Source of the DNA: Saksenaea vasiformis B4078
Taxonomy: Eukaryota > Mucoromycota > Mucoromycetes > Mucorales > Saksenaeaceae
DNA: 64,000 nt
Reading direction: 5' to 3'
Assembly (NCBI GenBank): GCA_000697055.1
Contig: JNDT01002392.1
Location: 1 to 64,000 of the forward strand
A program made the position numbers and the translations under genes. The notes below the pieces were generated by a model. That model was not told the DNA's origin. It was given only the letters and a program-made list of their open reading frames with translations, and did no database searches. This document shows, piece after piece, positions 1 to 9,333 of this stretch (the first letter of the stretch is position 1; each line of letters opens with the position of its first letter).

Positions 1-344
1 GTGCCTAACAGGAAGCTAGATGACAGCTCTTTAACTGTCTGTGAGAACTTGTTCTTGCACTGTTTGTGGCGGCCGTGATGGCCTCTGAAGCGCTGCTGGA
101 CGAGAGTCAATGTTACATCCAGATCGAATGTACGCCTCCAGTATTCGTCGCATGTTTTTTCCAGCATTCACGTCTCGATTCCACACCTGTTGGGACTATG
201 AGAAGACATTCTATAATATATTAAGAACCTACAAGTCGGCGTTCTCCATCGGTATCCGAATGTCAATGTTGGCACATCCGTACCGGATACAATATTGACT
301 GCCACGATTGCAAACCTATCGTCAAGTTAGTACATGATACAATT

Positions 345-1345
345 TCAGGCTAAGTTGATAGTACCGTAAGTTGTTCTTGCGGGACATACTGAAGAATAGC
401 AGAGCACATTATTCTCATTGTCCACGCAACATTGTCTTCTTCGTTTATCAGTTGCAAGTCGTAGGTATTTTTTTCTATCAATTTCATGAGCGTCAGATGA
501 ACACATACTGAAGACCATGTATACGAACTTGTGTCTACACCTCTGCCCGGCCTGACGAACTTCGACCGTCTCATTGTCGCATATACTGCACACTTTGCTT
601 TTTCGGTATTCGTCAATACAGACAACTAGTGCCTTTTGGGACAGGATTTGGCGGAAACCCTAAGGATGCGATTTAGCAACAGTATGTTTAGATTTGTACA
701 TACCTTGATTGGTAAGGGCGCCTGGCCATGCATCGGCCGTAAATCTGTGTCGCCAAACGCTACTATCGCCGGCCTAGTATCTTGTTGCTGGAACGCCCTA
801 ATCCACTGTCTTTCTCTCTTGCGCACTCTTTTCTTATCCTTATGTACCCATTGCAATGGCTATACCAATTGTTACAAACTATGCCACAACCTTTCATGAC
901 CTTACAATGTCTGCCGCTCTGTATTTCCCAATTAATTTGTCTGCGATACAATGTAGTGCCATCTTCCGTTGAGCAGCAAGGCGCTCCCGAGTCTCTCTGT
1001 GGCGATAGCTAGAATTGAACTCTTTTATTCTATTTCCATATATCATTAGCTTGAACAAAATTACAGCCGCTTAAGTACCTGCACGATTCTTGACTCAGAG
1101 TTCTGATATAAGCAGCAAACTCTGGTAAACTGCCAACTTTGGGTGGGGTATCACTCAGCCGTGTGTACACATCTTGGATCTCTGCATCCTCTCTGTTCCG
1201 AAGTTCTTGTTGCCTGGCCCATGCAAACATCGACGCCACCCTAGATTGATACATCATTAGGTTTAGAGATACAAACAGTATCTACCACTTACTAATAGTG
1301 CCTATTGGTAACGGAGTACTGTACTCTTGTCCAAGGCTTGGCCCA
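345..1345 (-). pseudogene. 5'-truncated Fanzor-type (TnpB-like) nuclease fragment
   Basis: Fanzors are eukaryotic homologues of the RNA-guided nuclease TnpB. Here the C-terminal half can be spliced through exons 1240-1079, 1008-906, 859-704, 659-541 and 474 onward, all joined in frame with GT-AG introns. Seen: a QYSVTNRH segment near 1306-1330 that parallels QYYSMTG in the neighbouring full-length Fanzor; a basic linker; PAIVAFGD; then the RuvC-II motif IDEYRKSKVCSIC, which holds the catalytic Glu and the first CxxC of the zinc ribbon. I find no RuvC-I DPG upstream: the sequence before about 1340 reads as a different plus-strand ORF. The last exon has no convincing NRDxNA RuvC-III motif, although there are Cys residues. 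The fragment is therefore judged 5'-truncated and inactive. Family assignment is good; the exact limits are approximate. Confidence 0.6.
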
Positions 1346-1384
1346 GTACTAAGGCGCAATCTGGAAGGTGAGACAGATCTTCAC

Positions 1385-1711
1385 AATCAACTGTACCTGA
1401 CGTCTTTAATAGCACACCTCAAGTGTCAGAGAACCTTGACACTGAAGAAACTGGTCATAACGAACAGACTGCAATCGAATCTTTGCAAGAAGACGACTCC
1501 ATAGCACAGCAAGACGAAGGTAAGATGTACACTTGTAGCCTCCAACAGCTCTTTAATTTGTTTTTCAGATTTTCCGATCCCATCTACTGTGCCAGAGATG
1601 ACCATCGCTCTCACTCGGACTGCATCTGTAGGTACCAAAAGGAGCAAAGGAAAAAGAACCAATTATGCAGCTGAAAAGAAGTCGAAGAAACGCACCACTA
1701 GAAGAGATTAA
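1385..1711 (+). CDS. 3' end of an unrecognised spliced gene
   Basis: An open frame rich in acidic and polar residues runs to a good donor at 1520 and rejoins in frame at 1569 after a pyrimidine-rich acceptor. It then ends in a strongly basic tail (KRSKGKRTNYAAEKKSKKR) and a TAA at 1709-1711. An AATAAA lies just downstream near 1742. The upstream exons are not resolved: a stop lies just before 1385, and a splice around 1320-1380 is possible. The basic tail could be a nuclear localisation signal or a DNA/RNA-binding tail. It sits head-to-head with the broken edge of the Fanzor fragment, which suggests an insertion or rearrangement boundary. No family was recognised. Confidence 0.3.
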
Positions 1712-1871
1712 GATAGAATCTTGTACTAGTTTCTGAAGTTAAATAAAGAATAGTCAGCCAATAATGAAAACTATCATATCCAAAAGCAGCCGTCTATTAC
1801 GGGAGTTGGGTCCAATAGAAAATTCGCTACCATTATGTTAAATCCAATCAGATACTGTTGTTGTCCCAAAG

Positions 1872-2130
1872 AGTCACTGAAGGTTCCTGATGGTTACGAA
1901 AATGCATGTTAGTGGATCCTGTAGGATCCTTCAGGACACCAAATAGTTATATACTGGATACCGCTGGTTCCTAAAGGTTGCTATATGACTAGGTTTCCGT
2001 AGGATACTGAGGGTTCCTGTTGGTTACTTGATTCCTCAATGACTATTTTTTTTGTTAGAGAAAAATAGTCATTGAGGAACCGAAGTCAATAAGGAACCAC
2101 TGGGAACCACGAGGAACCGCTTCCCGTAGT
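1872..2130. repeat. Block of degenerate GGTTCC repeats in direct and inverted orientation
   Basis: The motif GGTTCCT...GGTTAC occurs at 1882-1897 and again at 2012-2027 inside two 26-bp direct repeats (1872-1897 and 2002-2027) that match at 21 of 26 positions by eye. To the right of a central hairpin the motif appears inverted as GGAACC four times between 2075 and 2117. The block begins about 150 bp beyond the stop codon of the full-length Fanzor gene, on its 3' side. It is not coding. Confidence 0.6.
2032..2079. other. 19-bp perfect inverted repeat, strong hairpin
   Basis: Positions 2032-2050 are the exact reverse complement of 2061-2079, with a 10-base loop. In TnpB and Fanzor loci the guide (omega/f) RNA comes from the 3' end of the gene and the element's right end and is highly structured. 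A hairpin in this position is therefore a candidate for the end of the element or part of its guide RNA. That role is inference; a plain palindromic transposon end is the alternative. Confidence 0.75.
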
Positions 2131-2280
2131 GCAAGTATCACGAGCGGAGTTACACATTAACTGTTTAGCATTATGTCCATAAATCATCAAGCAAGGACTT
2201 ACCGAAACGAATTCTGAAGCAAAAAATTAGTGTCACTGATAAGAATTTTCGTCAAAGATCATAGTACGTACTGTAGAAAT

Positions 2281-5214
2281 CTAAACCCTTGCGGGTCCCG
2301 GATTCACAGCGATGATACGGTTAGGGCGACGGAAAGCGCTTCGCCTTCCACCTCCGTCCCAAATAGACTGTGCAATGTAAAACGTATTTTTGCTGGCATT
2401 GACGTCGCGATTCCACAACATTCCACAGTTTTTACAGTCTTGAATGCCGTGGTGGTTGACGTTGTCAGCCGTAGTCATATTCTGCATGTTCCTTGTTTTA
2501 CATTGATGGCAAACCTATCGATCACGTCAGACAAAAACATTACATGGCTGATAAGTATTTGCCTGTGAGGTATAGTATTCGTCAATTTTCAAAACCAACG
2601 CTTCACCACGGGCTTCTCGTCTCTTCAAGCTTCCCCATAACTTGTTAACTGCTGCTTTGCAATGTCCCTTATAGCAACTGTTGTTCCCAAACGTGCCCGC
2701 CCCAAAGACAAGTAAAGGCATTCTTCCATCGTTGCATGGATTTGACTTTGCTGGTTTCCATTTCCTTTTGCGGCACGTCATATTGACCGTGGAGCGTACA
2801 GCAGATGTCGGCTGCTCTGGAATCCTGTCATTATACAATAGTTAACAACTTTGACTTAAATATTCAATGATTTTTCATGTCCCACCTGCCACTATTTTTC
2901 TTCTTGTATTTCTTGCGTTGCTCACGGTTCTTTTTCCTTTTTTTCCTGTTTGTACTTCGATGCCTCCGTTTCCGACGGTTGTATTTTTTGCCTCTGTTTA
3001 TCAGTATATTTGCTAGTTCTTCCATTACTCTTTGTTTTCCTTGGTGATTACGGAATCGTCTTTCCCCGTCTTGTGGTCCATAGAAATCGAAGATTTGGTA
3101 TTTGTGGATGAAGAAATAATCAACTCTTTCATGATACCGGTCAACGTCCGACGTTTTCCCTGTTGGGAAGTTCGTCTCAATGACCTCAATACCGACCAGC
3201 TTTTTCTGTTTTTGCAGCTGCCTGTTTCTTTGCGGCGAGCCAGTCATGCTGTAGTACTGTTTCGAAGGACAACTGCGGACTTCATGTTCTGTCGCTCCCG
3301 CTCCGTAGGACGCGGTAAACAGTTCACTCACACCAGGATCTATCGCGCAAACGAGGTAGTATCTGTCGATTTCCTCCGTGGTAAAGTCCTCCAATTCGAG
3401 CTCAATTGCCTTGGGCTTTGCACTGCAAGCAAATTGGAACACTACACTAAATCCGTCTGTGGGTATCTAGGTGAATATACCGCAGTTCATGCTAAATGTA
3501 ATGCTTGGCCCTGTACCATTGTCGCTTGATAATGTCCTGACCTGCGAAAACCGTATTTATCCAAGTCGAACACTACATTGAACAATTGCAAATTCCCGTC
3601 ATAGTCGTCGGTAGTGCTTCGGATATGAAGTAGTGACTTCATTGCCTTTGCGTTAAGTATAACGAAGCGAAAGTGAAAAGAAGGTTGCGGAGCTAAAGAG
3701 AATAACCTAGGCAAAGTCTCCGAGTCCTCGTCGTTGCTTTGCTGGTGTTCCTGCTCATATTCCTTCAATATAGCATGCAACACCGGGATGCACGTTCCAG
3801 GTTGTTCCGATAAGTAATCGAGTGTACATGCGCTGGGCATGAATGGCGCAAGAAAGTCGCGGACTTGAACGACTGCTAAGAACAACTCGAGGGAGATATG
3901 CCCCATGCTTGTTGGCCAACTTGGCTCACCATTAGCGAGGTCCTCGTACATATAGTCGTAAGCTATTTGACTGGCAGATGACTTTGATAAGTCCTACAAC
4001 GGAAAATAAGAATGTCAACGCGCCAGATAATTGACACCTGTTGAGCTTACTGGAACGAGCTTTTGCAATTTGTGTATGATAAAGCTACAAACTCTTTGTT
4101 GAAAATTCTCGACCACGTCATTGGTGTATGTTTCCTGTAAAGTGGTGCAAGCAGCCGCGAGGGCATCGCTGTAACCGCTAAATTCATTACGCGGGAAGAC
4201 GACACCAGGATGGCGCTGACGAAATTCATTCCAGTAGCGAAGTACGTCCTCGGGCATGTGTGAATTATCGTTCGAAACCGTGACATCCATGACTAGCTGA
4301 GCGATAGAATACCAAAAGGATTGTGAGTAAACGTATGTAGGTATTGTTGCCTGTCCATATATAATAGTGTACGCGTTGACATATAACTGCGCGCGTATAA
4401 TTACGTTTCGGATAAATGTGGACATTGCTTGTATCCGACTTTGTAAATTATCTGCAAATTCTGGGCGTGCAATGCTTGAAAGTGGTAACTTCCGCGAAAA
4501 ACGCTCGTGGTTGTTGCCAAGACTTGTTTTCAGAGTTTCTCTTATGGATGGCTTATGGCCTGGACACTGAGCAGAACGTGCAGATGCGTGTGCCGGTGAT
4601 CCACAAGATGTACAATTGCTCTGCAGACAAAGGGGATTGGCATTTGCTGCATCCCTAGTCAAACGTCCTTTTTTCTTCCTTCTTGTTTCTTCTTCGGTGC
4701 TGGTTCGTGTCGCCTTACGTTTGCCACCTAGATCACGGCGCAAAACCAATGAGAAAGTCAGAATCTATTGATAAAACTACTAACCACGCTTACTCGGTTC
4801 ATTGAGGGGACATTTTTTGTTCGTCCTCATCTTGTGGCCCGCTTGGCCACAATCGCGGCATACAACTTTGACTTTATTTATATGCATATACTTTACAGTC
4901 TGATGATATACCTTGATTGACAGCTTCCTCTTGTTTTTGTTTCTTTTCTGCTTTCTTAAACGCGGTGTATAGTAATGGTGGATACACGAGGACGCTTGCT
5001 GAAATGAACAAAGCTGAGAGCAGTTCGATGAAGTCGTACAAGTCTGGAAGCGTTATGGTTAATAAAAGAAAAAAGGAAGGAGTATAGATGAAAAAAGAAA
5101 AAAAGATTGTCTTCTCAATTTTGGTCCGGTTTTGCTTTTGACAACATTTCGTATCTCACATTCAGTCAGCTTCTCGTTAGGAGCAGAACAGTAGAACGAA
5201 TGTCAATTGCTCAT
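2281..5214 (-). CDS. Fanzor-type RNA-guided nuclease (TnpB-like), eight exons
   Basis: Fanzors cut DNA guided by an RNA made from their own 3' region. Exons, in transcription order: 5214-5160, 5043-4912, 4871-4794, 4727-4051, 3993-3517, 3466-2886, 2824-2563, 2514-2281. They total 2,496 nt, exactly 832 codons. Two CCHC knuckles with the same CX2CX4HX7C spacing lie near residues 67-83 and 125-145. The hallmark TDGFSVVF is near residue 477. Catalytic residues of the RuvC fold are all present: Asp516 in IDPGVSELF, Glu749 in IDEYYTSQ and Asp791 in WNRDVNASKN. The zinc ribbon is C756/C759 and C781/C784. Intron 7 would start with GC instead of GT. With the start chosen at 5214, codon 4 is TGA (5203-5205). 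Either the true start lies elsewhere or the gene has one early nonsense change. Length fits the larger Fanzor1-like group. Family call is firm; activity is unknown. Confidence 0.85.
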
Positions 5215-5413
5215 TGTTGAATAAATAATTATGTTTTTGTCGATGTAATACAGAAATCGTGGAATACACAGTAAGTCTCGCCTGTTGTTAATGGCGCTGA
5301 TTCCGAGAAGTTAAATGGATCATGCAGAGTACGGAGTGATTACCGGCTACAGCAATCTGATCTCGTCATTTTGTCTACTGGCTCAAATTCAATCCATAAG
5401 TTATTAATCTGCT

Positions 5414-6609
5414 TTGAATTGGTTTCTCCTAATACCCGCTTTTAACTCTGACAAGACGTCTTCAATAACATCGCAAAGAGCGCCTGATACGTCAAGTGAT
5501 GTCTGTCGTCCACCTCTATCCGGTAACTTCATCACCTTCGGTTTATCAATTCAACTACTGACCTTCTGCGCTTCCTTTTCGTTAAGCCTCCACTCTTTGG
5601 ATGCAGCACTTATTCCAGTTTCTTCAAGGGTGTATCTATTACTCCAGCCTCAGAAATGGTGCCTAATACAGTAACCTTGACTCCCTTTCCAGTTGGTATG
5701 GTGCCTTTCGCTGCAGTTCTGTTCGCAGAACGGCCAAAATTTCTTTGAGTATGCAGGTTAAAATCTGCATCATCGATAAAGACGCAGTTCTCAGTGAAGT
5801 CCAAGACTTGCATCGTTTCTCATTGAGCAACTTTATCCTTTCGCAAAGTTATCACCCCGTCATAATTCCTTGCTGCAGGAACCTCTTTCAAGTTTTCTAA
5901 CGTTACATGACAGTTATTGACTAAGTCTTCAGACGTTTCATATAAGATCCTTTGTATATCAGTCAGGATAGAGCGGGATTTCTGTCGATGTAATCTGCAA
6001 GAAACTGGGAGTGAACTTCAGTCAGCTTCCCATAACATCTAGTACGAGCCTTTCTCTGAACGCCAGGTAGAACTGTTCTTGATCCCGGTTGTATGTTTCG
6101 ATACAATGTTGAGCCGTTCGGACATCTATGCCTGTGATAAGCGTTGCTTTCTTTGCTGTTCGTCATTCTTCAATCACCAAATCAAACAGCTTTTTGATTT
6201 GCTGTGGGATGTATTTTCTACAGGAAGCTCTCGTTCTAGCTTTTTGCTCACGCTACACGTCTAGTCTATCTGGAAAGCGGACAAAGCCTGTTAAGCTTTC
6301 ATCTCTGTTATCATCAGCAAATATTGAGGCATCTGTCAATGTACGCATTCGCATAAGGTTGGTGTCTACATGACTACCTCCTTCCCGCCATCTTTCAGTT
6401 AAAACGAATGGGTTTGAACGAGACAGTTCTGCCCACTCGTTTTGTATATCATCCGCAGACATATCAACGTCGAATGAGGTGACATTATTTACATTCGATG
6501 GAGCGCCATCAGCCTCCATGTGTTCACGTAAAGCGTTCATATCGAAGAAGTAAAAGATGAGTTTGCTACCACCCTTTTCTTTGCAAATGGCGGAGTTCAT
6601 GCAACGCAA
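5414..6609 (-). pseudogene. Decayed Tc1/mariner-type transposase
   Basis: Pieces of a DDE transposase lie in order on the minus strand but in different frames and with several stops. A helix-turn-helix-like segment (IKKLFDLVIEE, then RTAQHCIETYNRD) is near 6060-6210. A linker region follows (KLTEVHSQFLADYIDRN, then TLENLKEVPAARN). The catalytic core (FIDDADFNLHTQRNFGRS, then VTVLGTISEAGVID) is at 5630-5790. The order matches mariner-like transposases common in Mucorales. Downstream the frame is lost. I did not find terminal inverted repeats. The ORF at 6253-6609 may be the original N-terminal part. Confidence 0.65.
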
Positions 6610-6659
6610 AATTCATTAGCAGCCGGCGCAAAGTCACACGCAAAATCCTGCAGCCAACC

Positions 6660-7547
6660 ATGGGGTACATGTTACGAGACGCCCTAATGGCTGACCCACT
6701 CCCCAGCAATGAGCAAGGCTCATTGCAATGGACGCTCATGAAAACCGAAAGAGACTGTGAATTCTACCGTACAGCATACCATTACTGTCTTCAGGAACTC
6801 GACGAACGCCTTTCGCAACAAGTGTCTAGCCCAGGACGCCCAGCATCCCCTACTCCCAGCACAGACGTATCCACTAGTGCCACCGTATCTAACCACAGTA
6901 TGTCCCTGTTGAGACCAACTGAAAAGTATACCACTATACCGCCATCGCCACCTGCTTCGCCACCGCAACCAAAGACAGCCGTACCCATATCCCAAGAAGA
7001 CCCAACACCTCGGCCATGTCATGACACGAATATGCAACGTCAAACTCAGGCACCCAAACAAAAAGAACATGCAACCCGCATCTTCACACAACCTGATCCA
7101 TCACAGCAAGGTTTCGATTACATTTATCTACCATGCAAGCGCCGCCTTCAGCGCAAAACGCTGCGATCAGCTTTGAAATCTACCGGTAGCAACACTTCTC
7201 GTGTACTTGACATTGCATACATGGTACGACACATTGTTGACATCCTTCTTCACCGACAATATATTCCTGAGGCAACCCACCACCTACAAACGGCAGGCAT
7301 AGAATGTGTGCCTAACTTCAACCCATTGGACCCATCCCATCTCTGCAACCCCAAATACACGAGTTTGCCTTGAAACGAGAAGACAAAACTTGCCTACCAA
7401 ATCCACAACGCACGCTGTCTTCGCGTCTTTGACTCCTGTCCGCCACGCGTAAGTGGAGCAATTGGATACTCTTTCCTGGCTCGTCAATGGATTACCCAAA
7501 AGGACTTCGATTCCTATGACTTTATTGATGATATTTCCCCCTCCTGA
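6660..7547 (+). pseudogene. Frameshifted repeat-associated protein of unknown function
   Basis: An open frame of 237 codons starts at 6660 and stops at about 7373. The protein continues in the next frame (ALKREDKTCL) and then a third (YQIHNARCLRVFDSC to SFLARQWITQKDFDSYDF), ending at TGA 7545-7547. Two frameshifts near 7370 and 7395 therefore break one ancestral ORF of roughly 295 codons. Its first half is Pro/Ser/Thr/Gln rich; its second half has a conserved-looking basic block near residues 155-235. From memory this resembles an ORF found in many copies in Mucorales genomes, perhaps ORF1 of a retroelement, but that is unverified. The 3' flank is T-rich. Confidence 0.4.
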
Positions 7548-9333
7548 ACCAGACTAGGCATTCCAAGGCTAGCATCCTGTGCTTCGCTCGTTTTCCATTC
7601 TCTCTTCGCTTTCTACCCTTTTGTTTCTTTAACCCCGTTTGTTTGTTCTTTTCACCCTACTCCTTCTACCTTTTCTCTGTCTCATCCGCAGGGTTTTTCT
7701 TTTCCTTTTCCATTTTCGACCTGTCACGAGCAAATATGTCCGAGATGGACGCTGTGCTCAAGTGACGTTAAATAAAACCCGTGTCAAAATGCGCATTTAC
7801 ATTCTCTTCTCCGTCAACAAGATGCTTATGGAGTAATCGGCATTCCTTTCCTTGATTTGTCCATGTTCATCGCTTTTTTTTCACCTTGTGCCAAATTTTT
7901 AGGAACTCAATGAGCGATCGAATCAATCGCTTGTCGTTAAATCGTTCCGCCGTCCGCTTTGCACAAATAGCCGCTTCCTTTGTAGAAATCAATGCAAAAT
8001 GTAGTGTACGTAAGTTGAAGTATCGGACATGGTCTGAGGTTGAAGTGAAAGAAAGAGAGAACTGTAGTCGTTGATGCGCAGCGTCTTTGCGGAAATGAAA
8101 ATTTTCCGGTCAAATAGGAACAGTGTCCGCAATTTGGTTTTCTGTTCACCTTTCTTTTCTTTCTGGAAGAAGATACGACAACAGAGTTCATATCGGCGTT
8201 CATGATTTATAAAACAATCAATACACAAAGGAAGACGTCTTGCGAATAATGACAATGAGTCCTTTATCCATCCTTGGCAATCGCCGGTTATAATCCAAGT
8301 TTATTGCTGGTGTTCCTCTCATCATACCAAGCTGCTTATAGACCATGTTACCGAGTCGATTTGTACGACTCCACGGTATACTTTCGGAGATGGCTTCTAA
8401 ACAGTAAGAGGTTGGCCAATAGTTAACTAAAAATAGACAAATTTAATACATAGGATAGAGTGGATATATACATCACTTGACCGTTTACAGCAAAGACAAC
8501 GAGTACCCAGAGGCAGGGATGAAACAATGCAACCCCAATTGCCCGCAATCAAAAGGCAAGAACGTTCAAAGAACGGCCCCACACAGTCGAAGCGGGGTTG
8601 TCTCGGCAATGGGATATCCGACAAGCTCATGGGAATTGCTACGGACTGACCCTCATTGTACCTTTCAAAGTCCCTCGGTACACGACGAATCAGGGGTGTC
8701 GCATTGCAGCTAAATAGATATAGCCACTCCGCCAAGTCCGTTTGTACGATGCTTCTCCGGGATACAAGAAGACGTTACTATCCAAAGCTATTCGACGATG
8801 ATTAATCTACCGGAGAGTTTTTCCATGCCCGCATTCAGTACTCAAGGCCACATACCTTGACTAGAGGAGCAAGGAAGACATAATGTCATTTGAAAAGTGC
8901 AGATATGCTTCATAGCGATTCCTTGAGAGATCAAGTCACCAACCCATCCGTGTTCAGGAGGAACAAAAACGTAGATGATCAAACATTTGCATTAATGTAT
9001 ACCATTCACAATGTAGCAACTACATCCAGCACCTGTGCACCTGCTCACCTTTAATTATGTGCCACCGACGACATTTCCACCTCAACCAGCCTCTCTCTCT
9101 CCCCCAGCGTCTCCAGCATTACCATAGTGGAATCCAATCTACATGGTCTTTGGAGGGCACTGACACGCCAAGTCAGCAACGTGATCCATAAGGCTGTTCG
9201 ACATAGGTTAGCTGAAAAGAGATGTCCACATGATTCACTTCGTGTTTACAGTGACGTATGTGGAAAAAAAAAATTTGTTCCCAACCTGTAAAAGGTTCCG
9301 CGGTTTGAAAATGCGACATTCCAAACGACAGGC
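7548..9333. other. No gene recognised
   Basis: A T-rich stretch follows the broken ORF (7550-7740), with an AATAAA near 7770 that could be the 3' end of the same element. No open frame here has recognisable family features. A similar TTTGTACGA-containing motif occurs near 8358 and 8732, possibly traces of an old repeat. Confidence 0.4.

Noticed and set aside
5100..5160. Possible extension of Fanzor exon 2 through the T-rich stretch
   Set aside because: It would encode a Phe/Leu run with no Met; a branch-point-like TAAC and CTTCCAG acceptor at 5044-5060 make it an intron.
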